A DNA stretch of 64,000 bases from Halobacteriovorax sp. GB3 (GCF_028649655.1 NZ_JAQSLN010000003.1:1-64000), one strand, 5' to 3'. Positions 42,701 to 51,157 are shown, counted from the first letter of the stretch. Program-made: numbers and translations. The notes: a model not told the origin generated them from the sequence alone.

Positions 42701-43943
42701 TTTTGAAACAATTAAAGAGCAAGTTTGGGGTCTTACTGGACAGAATATTTATGACTGTTCAGATGCAGTTGGACTACTTGGAAATGCTGAGATCGTTGGT
42801 GCTGATGGTTATTTCATGAACGATGTTAGACTTGATAATAATGCAGGAAACCCTGATGATTACTTTAGAAATTCGACAGCTGGTATGAGCTTTGTAAAAA
42901 GACTTGCAGCTATTAGTCTATCTGATAGAGCGCCAAGACTTATTGCTCATTACAATGAAGGATTCTATCCGAACTACCTTGATAACCCACTGTGGAGAAG
43001 TCAAGTTCTAGCTTCGGTACAAGATAGAATTGTAAACGGAGTAAGTGTAGCGAACCTAACAGAATCAAAAATGTTGAAAAGTGCAAATGTATCTCACGTG
43101 CCACTCTTTTCAACGCAAAAAGAGAATATGATTGTTAGTTTACTAAGTTACCAAAATGGACAACGTGTTCCAGGTGACCTTGAAGAGACAAGACAGAGAA
43201 CAGGTGCTTATTCAGTATACTCTGTTGATGACCCAAGCTTAATTCCTCAGGGGTATGTTTCAGCTGCAATTAGCAATTACTACTTCTTTGCTAATCCAAG
43301 CGCTCCTTCGGGACAGCTGATTACTCTAAGAAATGAGCTTGTTGAAATGAAGACTCTTGCAAAAATTAGTGGGGTCAAGCAATTCTTACCACAGATTTCG
43401 AATTTCCTTACTCAGGCAGGTTACTACAACCTCACTGAGAAAGACCTTGTTGGTACAACACAAGAAGTTCAGCAAGTTGAAGCTCAAGCTGAGGAAGTTG
43501 TTCAAGGTGAAGAAGTTTCATCAGAAGAAATTGTTGAAGCGCTTGAAGTTAAAAACGAAGTTGTAAGCAATGCTCTGACTGTTGAGCAGTACCTTGAAAA
43601 AATTAACAAGAATGAGGCGATTTTACAGCAAATTATTCAGATCGTTTACCAGAATACGCAGATGAATATTACTCCTCTTGTTCAAAAGGCAGCAGGGCTT
43701 CAGTCGAATATTAAGACAGTTCTTGAAAAGGCCGTGAATGAAGGTAATGGTGCGATGAAAGTTAGCGAATTTCTAACTTTACTTGCTCCGGCCGAACAAA
43801 TCGCTGGTCTTAAGCAAGCACTTTTTCAAGACCTGACTCAAGCGATGGATCAAGCTCTTAATGCGACTAGGGCCTATAGCTCTAATCCGGATGAAAAAGA
43901 TGCTCAGATCGATGCACTATCAAAAGTTATTATGAGTTTATAA
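39750..43943 (+). CDS. Large zinc-dependent metzincin lipoprotein
   Basis: A 1397-residue lipoprotein: the signal peptide ends in LLVASC with lipidated Cys near residue 21. The catalytic motif FVHELGHNLGLRHNF (about 731-745) is HExxHxxGxxH, and a Met-turn ASTMDYL follows about 30 residues later; together these mark a metzincin. A short histidine-rich loop (DHAHDHNHD, near 640) precedes it. The C-terminal 150 residues are glutamate/valine-rich and helical. Similar long lipoprotein metalloproteases occur in Bdellovibrionota and Bacteroidota. Being exported and surface- or periplasm-anchored, it could process outer-membrane or prey proteins, by inference. Confidence 0.85.
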   Translation: MSKKKLLNLGLIATALLVASCAEERKEEFAQGQGEELLSISDYNGKTFDLKTKEVISGDSENFSATREVKVDGLDAVNNLLPVDYVTNAPLFQGFAFRGLPNHDYKLQYEVKDKYLVINKIAKKEAIPFDELTYAVEMENGLYKVPLIGYPIQLTKVEKIKNSYGEETHQLRENGEKMVIGSTHFKINHLGQVQYFGAKEKKDIFPSHFFDGEWFYAATIVSASTKNATSIGRDLSIDAEANGVSRIRFNRYKDTIKAINLNQDKIIDTTDDINNKTAFNIPVSWVDYKKNTRNGVDLFEEVLLDDSNNEAPEWAERRFAKIDFSKFVYKMVKGWEFDATVNSWVPKVEDLTDGILQKLEVTNDFISWTLWYEEEEIRIKYALRRAHKPIAGRVYKKSDVTKFGFFQTTKHMILNHRIERDKDLEKLKFLNRFDPNKKEIRYFFSTNTSQDMRAVGREGIRVWNETFKKAGSDIEIVLDESKDVEIGDIRYNILNIVDTKDGSGLLGYGPSISDTESGEIISATNNIYANPFRESQISNIRNYMRRELGLHAPAIEGLKITSKLSNRLTSNIAGAAGSSAFGAIDNSIKNTTAYKLHQSYLSTLAKSEDAEKESVKSYINTLDKVIGTGDLHKLEETDHAHDHNHDIVNMSYINNPSSTSMGDFINHGSKCAFNVVDNNSYERIQKECPEVDAYVADVKANGGTLESSERELELVRNCAEKLIFDDVLATFVHELGHNLGLRHNFAASNDAKNYTYKDGKPVALTASTMDYLTRNVEELPAPGAYDVAAIKFGYVEKVETEDGREIALNGKSIEQAMKDAGVSRKEYNYCTDEHVDLTSPLCKRWDHGSNPEEIVEYLIEDFKSFVALYGHKYDRIFSPDMYRLASKFYRTTSELKGLHDHWRKIVAQALGKKKQYLQGINANQMKQVIAVLDNDNTELGRQHRLYYPAVEKSFNFLLELANQAQRVCYVKPVGNSVESVQALDFETIKEQVWGLTGQNIYDCSDAVGLLGNAEIVGADGYFMNDVRLDNNAGNPDDYFRNSTAGMSFVKRLAAISLSDRAPRLIAHYNEGFYPNYLDNPLWRSQVLASVQDRIVNGVSVANLTESKMLKSANVSHVPLFSTQKENMIVSLLSYQNGQRVPGDLEETRQRTGAYSVYSVDDPSLIPQGYVSAAISNYYFFANPSAPSGQLITLRNELVEMKTLAKISGVKQFLPQISNFLTQAGYYNLTEKDLVGTTQEVQQVEAQAEEVVQGEEVSSEEIVEALEVKNEVVSNALTVEQYLEKINKNEAILQQIIQIVYQNTQMNITPLVQKAAGLQSNIKTVLEKAVNEGNGAMKVSEFLTLLAPAEQIAGLKQALFQDLTQAMDQALNATRAYSSNPDEKDAQIDALSKVIMSL

Positions 43944-43951
43944 AAAATGGG

Positions 43952-43979
43952 AAAGGGAGCAGTTTTGCTCCCTTTTTTA
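43952..43979 (+). terminator. Rho-independent terminator after the metzincin gene
   Basis: AAAGGGAGCA (43952-43961) pairs with TGCTCCCTTT (43966-43975) around GTTT, and more T follow. It closes the outer-membrane protein/metzincin unit. Confidence 0.93.
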
Positions 43980-44073
43980 TTTCCTTGAAATCATAAAAGT
44001 CCCCTCATATCTTCACAATCTTTTCTCATTCTTTTGTACTTTTCTATCAGACTATGATTGATAGGAGGTATCT

Positions 44074-44487
44074 ATGCCAACTGTATTAAAAGGTCATTTT
44101 CCAAAGAGAAAGGACGATGATGAAACCTTCTTTTCTGAAATCTTGGAGAGTATGCAAAAAGATGAGGATCGATTTACAACGAGGCGATTTCAAAATGATA
44201 TTGATGATTATCTAACTTGTATTCACCTAAAGAAATTGAATGTTCAATATATTTTTGTTTTCTATGGAGCGTACTTTCTCTCATTGTTCTACAATGCATG
44301 GAGTTCGAATCCTGATAGTTTTGGACTTGGGGAGTTTATAGGGGTTTGCTCTTCAGTGGCCCTTATATGGTTAGCTTGGAAGGTCACTTTCCCTTTTTTG
44401 AAGTATGAGGATCAGATCATCGATTATTTAAATTACAAAAGTCGAGGCAAAAAAGAAGAGAGAAACGAACATAAAATCGCTTCTTAG
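44074..44487 (+). CDS. Hypothetical two-helix membrane protein
   Basis: The 137-residue product has a charged N-terminal half (KRKDDDETFFSEILESMQKDED). Two hydrophobic helices follow (about 55-75, YIFVFYGAYFLSLFYNAW, and about 88-108, FIGVCSSVALIWLAWKV), then a basic tail. AGGAGG precedes the ATG at good distance. It sits between two terminators, so it is monocistronic. No family was recognised. Confidence 0.7.
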   Translation: MPTVLKGHFPKRKDDDETFFSEILESMQKDEDRFTTRRFQNDIDDYLTCIHLKKLNVQYIFVFYGAYFLSLFYNAWSSNPDSFGLGEFIGVCSSVALIWLAWKVTFPFLKYEDQIIDYLNYKSRGKKEERNEHKIAS

Positions 44488-44490
44488 AAA

Positions 44491-44519
44491 AAAGGGAGAC
44501 CTAGAGTCTCCCTTTTTTT
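44491..44519. terminator. Bidirectional terminator
   Basis: GGGAGAC (44494-44500) and GTCTCCC (44506-44512) with flanking A and T runs can end both the two-helix membrane gene on the plus strand and the M14 gene on the minus strand. Confidence 0.9.
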
Positions 44520-45201
44520 ATGCAAATAATTTAGATACGAGTTCACTCTTGAAGTAGGCCTTGAGACCTTCTTCGTTTTCTTCCCAGATTTCTTTTAGTG
44601 TTTTTTCTTCACTGAGAACTGGAAATTCAAAAGTTAGCACTGGGCTACTATATTTCTCTGGGGCGTAGTTTCCTAGTGATCCAGGAGTTGGGTAACCAAC
44701 ATCACCTTCAGCAGGATATCCATTGTATTGCTCAAGGTATTCGGCGACATCTTTGCAGTCTCCATTGTAGTTGAGCATAGGTTTCCATGAGTGGAGAGTT
44801 AGAATTTGTACTGGTGTGAATTTTGAAAATAATTTATCGAGATAAACGTTTTCAGGTTCACTCATTGGAGCCGAGCCTGGATGATATTTGGCCGCTCTAA
44901 TCTCTGGACACCAGTTATCAGTAGCAAGGTTTCTATTAAGATCTACACCATGGGCATTCGTTCTTGTTCCTTGGCGGTAACCATCAACATTTAAAATTGG
45001 GATTACGATTAATGGCAGGTCACCAAGATCTTCTTCTTTTAGCCATTCGAAGAGTTGATTAAGAACATAAACTCCCTCAACCTCATCTCCGTGAACTCCG
45101 GCCATTAAGTAGAGCCATTTGTTGCTTTTTGTGTCTGTTTTAAAGGCCTGTATTTCATCACCTTCAACACTAGATCCAGACTTAAGACTTATAAAATTCA
45201 T
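44518..45201 (-). CDS. M14-family zinc carboxypeptidase, MpaA-like amidase
   Basis: The 227-residue cytoplasmic protein has zinc ligands in GVHGDEVEG (HxxE, near 36-44) and LTLHSW, plus NVDGYRQGTRTNAHGVDLNRN (about 71-91). This last segment is close to the murein-tripeptide amidase MpaA. MpaA splits the gamma-D-Glu-mDAP bond of peptidoglycan turnover products. An FEFP strand with the catalytic Glu lies near residue 193. It is 12 bases downstream of the pterin-enzyme gene. Confidence 0.82.
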   Translation of the reverse strand: MNFISLKSGSSVEGDEIQAFKTDTKSNKWLYLMAGVHGDEVEGVYVLNQLFEWLKEEDLGDLPLIVIPILNVDGYRQGTRTNAHGVDLNRNLATDNWCPEIRAAKYHPGSAPMSEPENVYLDKLFSKFTPVQILTLHSWKPMLNYNGDCKDVAEYLEQYNGYPAEGDVGYPTPGSLGNYAPEKYSSPVLTFEFPVLSEEKTLKEIWEENEEGLKAYFKSELVSKLFA

Positions 45202-45213
45202 ATAAAAACCTTT

Positions 45214-45702
45214 TTACTCACAACGGTAGACAGCACACTGTCCAGGTGTTTCTTCAACTTCAACTTCAATGTTTTTAAATTGAAAATTAAATCTCTCTTT
45301 AACGAGTCTTTTAATTTCATGGGTAATATAAATTGCGATTCTCTCTGCACTTGTATTTTGAATTGGTAAAATAAGTACATCTGTTTGAGGAAATGAGAAG
45401 AAGCTTCCATCCTGAGTTTTAATATCCCAGTTTTTGTCATTCTCTTTGATCTCAATCAAAGGAGTCTCGCCTGGTAGGAGAAGCTTGTGATCAAGACTGT
45501 CACAGACTTCTCTTACAATTGGCTTGATATCTAAAAAATCAAAGACCATATCAGCATCAAGTTCTATTGCATCGGCCTTAAGAGTTACACGATAGTTATG
45601 TCCGTGAAGTGGTTCTCTTGTACCGTCTTTAAAAAGCATAAAGTGAGAAGAAGCAAAATTGAAATATTGCTTATAAACACGAATTGAATATTCTGTGTTC
45701 AA
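45214..45702 (-). CDS. 6-pyruvoyltetrahydropterin synthase/QueD-family, PTPS-III-like
   Basis: The 162-residue product has the family zinc ligands in FASSHF (H20) and LHGHNYRV, and DFLDIKPIVREVCDSLDHKLLL and NTSAERIAIYI later. The usual catalytic Cys before the HGH motif is absent: the sequence reads REPLHGH, with Glu in the ExxHGH form. In the PTPS-III subgroup this Glu-for-Cys form makes the folate intermediate 6-hydroxymethyl-dihydropterin and can replace FolB. An ordinary QueD role in queuosine synthesis is the alternative. It is transcribed ahead of the M14 gene. Confidence 0.8.
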   Translation of the reverse strand: MNTEYSIRVYKQYFNFASSHFMLFKDGTREPLHGHNYRVTLKADAIELDADMVFDFLDIKPIVREVCDSLDHKLLLPGETPLIEIKENDKNWDIKTQDGSFFSFPQTDVLILPIQNTSAERIAIYITHEIKRLVKERFNFQFKNIEVEVEETPGQCAVYRCE

Positions 45703-45902
45703 GGTTTACCTCATTTCGTTAATGGCCATATTTCTCTAAGCGGCCAAAGCAATCTTTAGTTTAAGCAACATTAATTATCACATTGAGTTCATGTTGCAAA
45801 GTTTGTGCGAGTTATTGTGCAGAGAGTTGGTAAATAATAGGGCTTATCATCTTAAAATTACTTAGTTACAATAAGGGCTTAAAGAACCTAAGGGGCATGA
45901 TT

Positions 45903-46568
45903 GTGAAGGAAAAATATTTAAAAACATTAAGTGAGCTCTCGAAAATTCTCACAGATGAGAAATCAAATCGTGCAATAACTTATTTGAAATTAAAGATAAA
46001 AGAAACTCAGATGCCTGGATCATCGAGTGAGAAAACCGCGCCGGCTAAAGGTGAGCAGGGTGATTTTCCTCTTCCTGTGGAAGTTCAGGATCTACAACGT
46101 GCTGTTGCCGTCTTTAGTGATGGTGCTTGCCGCGGAAACCCTGGACCTGGAGCTTGGGGTGTTATGGCCCAAAACGCGACGGGAGAAGTTATTTTTGAAT
46201 CGAGCGGTATTGATGCAAGCACGACCAATAATCGCATGGAGCTTGAAGGCGCGATTAAGGGACTAGAGCTCGTTCATGAATACTTTGAAGAGCATAACGA
46301 AATCAATACTCAACCTGTCTACGTTTATAGTGACAGCCGATATGTCGTAGATGGAATTGAAAAGTGGGTTCCTGGTTGGAAGGCAAGAGGTTGGAAGAAG
46401 GCCGATAAAAAGGCCCCTGAAAACTTAGAACTCTGGCAAACATTAGACCGTTTGGCCTTAAGTTTTCATATGCTTAAATTTTACTGGGTGAAAGGGCATG
46501 CCGGACATCCTCAAAATGAACATTGTGATCAACTTGCCAATAAGGCATTGGATGATTCTGGATTTTAA
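45903..46568 (+). CDS. rnhA: Ribonuclease HI with N-terminal extension
   Basis: The RNase H domain (about 65-221) has all four acidic residues: FSDGACRGNPGPGAWG, NNRMELEGAIKGL, YSDSRYVVDGIEKW and NEHCDQLAN. It degrades RNA in RNA:DNA hybrids. About 65 residues come before the domain; the extension is helical and Lys-rich at first, then linker-like, and is not the known hybrid-binding domain. GTG 45903 has AAGGGG seven bases upstream; an ATG two codons earlier is too close to that site. The window also encodes RNase HII. Confidence 0.92.
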   Translation: MKEKYLKTLSELSKILTDEKSNRAITYLKLKIKETQMPGSSSEKTAPAKGEQGDFPLPVEVQDLQRAVAVFSDGACRGNPGPGAWGVMAQNATGEVIFESSGIDASTTNNRMELEGAIKGLELVHEYFEEHNEINTQPVYVYSDSRYVVDGIEKWVPGWKARGWKKADKKAPENLELWQTLDRLALSFHMLKFYWVKGHAGHPQNEHCDQLANKALDDSGF

Positions 46569-46580
46569 TAGGTGAAGAAA

Positions 46581-47354
46581 ATGAAAAAAATAGTATTGGT
46601 TCTTATGAGTGTGGCCCTCGTTTCATGCTCATCTACGAAAAAAAATGATGTGGCCTACATGGAAGGGGTTGCTCTTTGGATGCAGAACTCTGCTGAAGTG
46701 AGAGCGCTTCGTTATCAAGCTTTCAATGCTGCAAGATATACAGTTGATCAGAGCTTAAAGAAGCGCTCAAAAAAACCAAGAGCTCTAATTGTTGATATTG
46801 ATGAGACGGTATTAGATAATTCGCCCTACCAAGCAAGAGGTCTTGTTACTGGTGAAGCCTACAATGAACAAGAGTGGGAGAGATGGGTCGATATGGGAAA
46901 GGCAAGGGCCCTTGCAGGATCTGTTGGTTTTTTAAATTACGCCGTTAAAAAAGGCGTGGAAGTTTTTTATATTTCCAATAGAAAAGTTCGTGGATTTGAG
47001 CCGACTTATCAAAACTTAAAGGAAGAAGGTTTTCCAGTTAAAAAGCAAAACCTCATTTTGAAAACACATACCTCATCTAAGGACGAGCGAAGAAAAGATG
47101 TCTTTAAAAAGTATAATGTCATTCTCTTAATGGGAGATACACTTGCTGATTTTCATACAAATTTCGAAGACAAGAATACTAATGAAAGAAATATATTAGT
47201 TGATAGTTTTAGAAAGGAATTTGGAAAGAAGTTTATTGTCTTACCAAATCCAATGTATGGTGATTGGGAGTGGGCCCTTCACGATTATGATTACTCAAAA
47301 AGCATGAAAGAGAGAGAGCAAGAGAGAAAGAGATTTCTCTATCCTTACAAATAG
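46581..47354 (+). CDS. e(P4)-type acid phosphatase lipoprotein
   Basis: The 257-residue lipoprotein has signal MKKIVLVLMSVALVSCSS with Cys near residue 16. The HAD/class-C acid phosphatase core has DIDETVLDNSPYQ (about 72-84; catalytic D.D), then YISNRK and LLMGDTLADF. Members such as Haemophilus e(P4) are outer-membrane 5'-nucleotidases that dephosphorylate NMN and other nucleotides for uptake. An in-frame GTG three codons earlier is possible. It lies 13 bases after rnhA. Confidence 0.9.
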   Translation: MKKIVLVLMSVALVSCSSTKKNDVAYMEGVALWMQNSAEVRALRYQAFNAARYTVDQSLKKRSKKPRALIVDIDETVLDNSPYQARGLVTGEAYNEQEWERWVDMGKARALAGSVGFLNYAVKKGVEVFYISNRKVRGFEPTYQNLKEEGFPVKKQNLILKTHTSSKDERRKDVFKKYNVILLMGDTLADFHTNFEDKNTNERNILVDSFRKEFGKKFIVLPNPMYGDWEWALHDYDYSKSMKEREQERKRFLYPYK

Positions 47355-47441
47355 GAAAGACTCTCACTACTTGCTAAGACTTTAATATTTGACTAAACTA
47401 TAACGGAAATGGAATTCGTTTAAACACAAAAGGAAGGATAC

Positions 47442-48131
47442 ATGAAAAAATTATTCGCGCTTACGCTCGTATCTTCTGCTCTTCTTACTGGTTGTATGAA
47501 AGGGGAACAGAAAGCGGATCTATCAAAAGAAGAAAATAAAATCTTCTACGCTGTTGGTACTATGCACGGTTCACGTTTTAAGTCTCTTGAAATGTCTCCA
47601 GCTGAGAAAACTGCTTTTCTTGCTGGGATCAAAGATTCACTAAACGGAGAAAAAGAGAAGGTTAACTCTCAAGAATACGCAATGAAATTCAGAGAGCTTC
47701 TTCAAAAGAGAACAACTCAAATGGCCAAAGGGAACAAAGACAAAGGTGGACAATTCATCGAGACTTTTGTTTCTAAAGAAGGCGGAACAAAAACAGCTTC
47801 TGGTCTAGCTTATAAAGTTCTTACTGAAGGTAAGGGAGAAACTCCTAAGGCCGAAGATACTGTTACAGTTCACTATAAGGGAACTCTTCTTGATGGGACT
47901 GAGTTTGACTCTTCTTACTCAAGAAATAAACCAACTTCATTTCCACTTAATAGAGTTATTAAAGGTTGGACTGAAGGTCTACAGCTCGTTAAAAAAGGTG
48001 GAAAAATTAAACTTGTGATCCCATCTGAGCTTGCTTATGGTGATCAAGGTGCCCCTCCTAAGATTCCAGGTGGAGCTACATTAGTTTTCGAAGTTGAGCT
48101 AATCGACATCAAAAAAGCTGATAAGAAGTAA
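47442..48131 (+). CDS. FKBP-type peptidyl-prolyl isomerase lipoprotein
   Basis: A 229-residue Mip/FkpA-like lipoprotein: signal MKKLFALTLVSSALLTGCMK with Cys near residue 18, a helical dimerisation region (about 30-110), and a C-terminal FKBP domain (about 120-223). The FKBP domain has VTVHYKGTLLDGTEFDSSYSR, VIKGWTEGLQLVKKGGK and ELAYGDQGAPPKIPGGATLVF. Most active-site aromatics are kept. It should assist folding of envelope proteins. Confidence 0.93.
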   Translation: MKKLFALTLVSSALLTGCMKGEQKADLSKEENKIFYAVGTMHGSRFKSLEMSPAEKTAFLAGIKDSLNGEKEKVNSQEYAMKFRELLQKRTTQMAKGNKDKGGQFIETFVSKEGGTKTASGLAYKVLTEGKGETPKAEDTVTVHYKGTLLDGTEFDSSYSRNKPTSFPLNRVIKGWTEGLQLVKKGGKIKLVIPSELAYGDQGAPPKIPGGATLVFEVELIDIKKADKK

Positions 48132-48171
48132 TTTAATTTATTTATTCTCAATAAATTTCAAATACTTAGAA

Positions 48172-48197
48172 GGGAGGACATTGTCCTCCCTTTTTTT
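48172..48197 (+). terminator. Rho-independent terminator after the FKBP gene
   Basis: GGGAGGAC and GTCCTCCC (within 48172-48190) form a strong stem with a tiny loop, followed by seven T. Confidence 0.93.
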
Positions 48198-48296
48198 ATG
48201 TAAATTTTTCCTCTTTGGCCTTTAACACTAGGCGTTGCGGTTTCTAATTCTGTATGAATAAGAAAATAAAGTTGAAACATTCAACTGGGGGGAAAA

Positions 48297-49547
48297 ATGT
48301 TTAAATCTTTAGTTAAGTTGCTCTTAGCAGCTACTCTTGCTGTGTCTTCAGCAAGCGCTTATTACCAGAAAGTTTCACTTTCTGCGAAGGCCAAGAATAA
48401 AGTTGTTGGTGTTCGTGTAAGTGATGTCATTAGTTATCTTGGAAATATCGTTCCAAGTCTTTATGAAGTTAACAAAGAGATTCTTGATAATCCTGAAAAC
48501 TACATTAAGGGTGGAAAGATTCAAGAAGTTCACAATCTCTACTTTGATGCTATTCCAAGAAAGTCTGGAAATAATGTTCTTCTAGATCTTAGAGCGATGG
48601 TTCGTTATAAGAACGGTGGCGTCCAATTTCAAACGATGCAGGTAAGATACAATACTGCAACTCCAAAAAACCTCTATGTAACAGGGAATCTTTATTCAAT
48701 TGATGAAACTGATTTTGAATTTGAAACTTCTCTCGTTTCAAGAAAGCTCATTGCTTACGATAGAGCGAATAATACGAAAATGATTTTTCCACTTGGTGTA
48801 GGTTCATTTGATGAAGGTGTTCTTTCGGGACAGACTTCACTTCTTACTCCAAGATTTAAAACGGCTTGGCTAGATAAGAGAGTTAATATGTACTCACGTA
48901 AGAAGCCACGCTATTTTAAAAAGAAGCCATTCATTCGTATTTTAACGAGTCAAAATGTTGCTGATGGTTGGACTGGTATTGGTTTCCATGCACAACCTAA
49001 CCTTGATAAGTTTGTTAGGGCCTTTGATTCTCATGGTTGTATGAGAATGGAGCTTCAAGATCTCTACCTTCTTTATCACCTCGTCGATAAAGGACCTAGA
49101 CAGTCTTTGCCAATTACAGTTAATTACAGAACAAGCGATCTATCAGATCACCCATTTCCAAAGCAAAACAAGCCTTATCAAAGAGTTGTTAATGGTGGGA
49201 ATAAATCAAATCCAAAGTGGATTCTAGATCGTGATGATCTCATTATGGTGAGTAAAAACTGGAAGTCTGAAGCACCTGTTAATGAGCTTGTAGACTATGC
49301 TGCTGATCACTACAATGAAATGATTAACTACAGTATTGCTGAACTTCGTGACGAAAGAAGAGAAGAGAAAAAAGATGCATGTTCTGAACAACATCTTGAT
49401 GATTTAGATAGAGATGATTTCCTTTCTGATCGTGATTACGAGAAAGCGTACAAGAAAGCTAAGAAAGCTTATGATAAATGTATGAAGAAAGGTAAGAAGA
49501 AAAAGACTATCCGTGATCGCCTTTATAAGTGGTGGGTACACGGTTAA
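48297..49547 (+). CDS. L,D-transpeptidase (YkuD domain)
   Basis: The 416-residue exported protein has a signal peptide (MFKSLVKLLLAATLAVSSASA). A YkuD domain carries GIGFHAQPNLD and SHGCMRM (about 230-249), where the His and the Cys form the HX14-17SHGC motif. L,D-transpeptidases make 3-3 cross-links in peptidoglycan or attach proteins to it; the catalytic Cys is present. A very basic lysine-rich tail (about 385-416) is unusual. A GTTGAA/TTCAAC stem (48271-48285) sits just before the GGGGGG ribosome-binding site. Confidence 0.87.
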   Translation: MFKSLVKLLLAATLAVSSASAYYQKVSLSAKAKNKVVGVRVSDVISYLGNIVPSLYEVNKEILDNPENYIKGGKIQEVHNLYFDAIPRKSGNNVLLDLRAMVRYKNGGVQFQTMQVRYNTATPKNLYVTGNLYSIDETDFEFETSLVSRKLIAYDRANNTKMIFPLGVGSFDEGVLSGQTSLLTPRFKTAWLDKRVNMYSRKKPRYFKKKPFIRILTSQNVADGWTGIGFHAQPNLDKFVRAFDSHGCMRMELQDLYLLYHLVDKGPRQSLPITVNYRTSDLSDHPFPKQNKPYQRVVNGGNKSNPKWILDRDDLIMVSKNWKSEAPVNELVDYAADHYNEMINYSIAELRDERREEKKDACSEQHLDDLDRDDFLSDRDYEKAYKKAKKAYDKCMKKGKKKKTIRDRLYKWWVHG

Positions 49548-49573
49548 GAAAGAATTTATTATTTAGAAAAAGT

Positions 49574-49601
49574 AAAGGCCCTCATATAGAGGGCCTTTTT
49601 T
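49574..49601 (+). terminator. Rho-independent terminator after the L,D-transpeptidase gene
   Basis: AAAGGCCCTC (49574-49583) and GAGGGCCTTT (49589-49598) pair perfectly around ATATA, followed by T residues. It can also serve the convergent metallopeptidase gene. Confidence 0.9.
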
Positions 49602-49623
49602 ATATTTAATTGAGTTCAGGCAA

Positions 49624-50502
49624 TTAAGATTGTGGCTTGTACCAACATAGTGGTCTGATTCCATCTACGTAGTTGTCTCTTCTAGTACATACTCCAATTG
49701 AAGCATCTCTATCATCTACATCTGAGTAGTGATCTTTTTCACAAAGAGCTCCAGCAAAGTAAGTATCTAGACGACACTGTGGTGCTGGGTGGTTGTGATC
49801 TGTAGATGTAACTACTTTTGTGTCTGGAGTTGCGAAATCTAGATCTTTATCTAGGTTTCTAAGTGCTTTGAAAAGTCCAGCAAGTGACATACCTGCCATG
49901 GCCCCTCTTTGACACATTGTAATGTCTTCTTGTGCTTTGAAATTATCCATACACTTTTGAGTTGCAACAGCTGGGATATCCATATTAGCTACGATTTCCT
50001 CGTTGTTGTCTTTTTCCATGTATTTTCTTAGACACTTCATTGTTGCGAAATAGTCAGCTTGACCTTCGTTCGTCGCCCAAGAAGATCCTCCCCACCAAGA
50101 TGATTTCTTTGGTGCTCCACCTAGGTGGTGACCAAGTTCGTGACATACAACTGTCGCGAAACCATCAGCAGTAATTGTTTCGTGTCTAGCAAGACCACCA
50201 AACATGTGAACTTCCCAAGTGCTTCCCATTTGTCTCGCGTAAGCATTAACTGTTCCGTCGTCCCATTTTCTAACGACTTTAAGTGTCTTACCTTTAGCTT
50301 CGATAATTGGAGCATAGATTGCTTCGATTTTGTCGATAACAGTGTTGAACTCTTCTTGAGTAATTCCACCGTTTGATTTCATCCCAGCTGGAATGTAAAG
50401 ATCGTTGTCTTCTACAATTCCTGTTTTCCCGTGAACGTCACAAGCAAGAGCTTGAGTGTTGAATAGAGCGGCCACTAAAGTCGCGAGAATCATTTTCCTC
50501 AT
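49624..50502 (-). CDS. Secreted gluzincin-like metallopeptidase
   Basis: The 292-residue product has a signal peptide (MRKMILATLVAALFNTQALA). It carries CHELGHHLGG (HExxH at 121-125) followed 20 residues later by NEGQADYFA (Glu 146), the layout of gluzincins. Nine or more cysteines in the mature part suggest disulfides. The Trp/Gly/Ser loop between the two motifs (SSWWGGSSW) is unusual. GGGAGG precedes the ATG. It is probably a periplasmic or secreted protease of unknown target. Confidence 0.75.
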   Translation of the reverse strand: MRKMILATLVAALFNTQALACDVHGKTGIVEDNDLYIPAGMKSNGGITQEEFNTVIDKIEAIYAPIIEAKGKTLKVVRKWDDGTVNAYARQMGSTWEVHMFGGLARHETITADGFATVVCHELGHHLGGAPKKSSWWGGSSWATNEGQADYFATMKCLRKYMEKDNNEEIVANMDIPAVATQKCMDNFKAQEDITMCQRGAMAGMSLAGLFKALRNLDKDLDFATPDTKVVTSTDHNHPAPQCRLDTYFAGALCEKDHYSDVDDRDASIGVCTRRDNYVDGIRPLCWYKPQS

Positions 50503-50668
50503 CTTTTCCTCCCTGAATGAGAACTCAATCCGTGATTTTTCCTTAAATCTTATATATTCTTGCCAGTAAAATTAGGAATGTCTAATAAGTTCGTTAGGAA
50601 TTTGTTAGTTGTAAGAAATTATTATTTTGATAGACTGAGTGCGTAACTATTCTCCAAGGTGAACTCAC

Positions 50669-50995
50669 ATGAAAAAAATTGTTTTCTTTGTTCCAAAAAA
50701 AGACTGTGAAAAAGTAAAAATGGCCATGTTTCAAGCGGGTGGAGGCACAATCGGTGACTATGATTATTGCGCCTTTGAAGGCCTTGGGGTTGGTCAATTT
50801 AGACCAGGAAATTCAGCAAATCCAACCATTGGTAAACTTGGAGAGTTGGAGCGTGTGGAAGAAATGCGCGTAGAAATGATTTGCAAAGAGGATTATTTAT
50901 CTTCTTGTTTGCAGGCACTCGTTCAGGCCCATCCCTATGAAGAGCCGGCAATTGATGTCATTGAAGTGATCGATTATAAGAATTTCCTCCCTTAA
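50669..50995 (+). CDS. NIF3/YqfO-type domain protein
   Basis: A 108-residue stand-alone version of the CutA-like domain that is inserted in YqfO/NIF3 proteins. KKIVFFVPKKDCEKVKMAMFQAGGGTIGDYDYCAF starts it and AHPYEEPAIDVIEV (about 88-101) ends it, both hallmarks of the family. AAGGTGA precedes the ATG. Function is unknown; metal-linked roles have been proposed for the family. Confidence 0.85.
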   Translation: MKKIVFFVPKKDCEKVKMAMFQAGGGTIGDYDYCAFEGLGVGQFRPGNSANPTIGKLGELERVEEMRVEMICKEDYLSSCLQALVQAHPYEEPAIDVIEVIDYKNFLP

Positions 50996-51151
50996 ATCTC
51001 CTAAAGTGCCAAGAGTTAGAGTAAGGCACCCTTAAAGGCTCAAATCCCTTTTGCAATCATTAATTTTGTGGACAAAATGGGCCGTCTAGCACTTGTCTTT
51101 ATTCGTATTTTAATAATTAAATTTGTTTAAAAAATTAAGTTAAGTGGCGTT

Positions 51152-51157
51152 TATAAT
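51152..51157 (+). promoter_or_regulatory. -10 element upstream of the chemoreceptor gene
   Basis: A perfect TATAAT lies 51 bases before the chemoreceptor start. No convincing -35 was found at 16-18 bases, and no sigma-28 type element is visible. The remainder of the 213-base gap shows nothing else. Confidence 0.35.
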
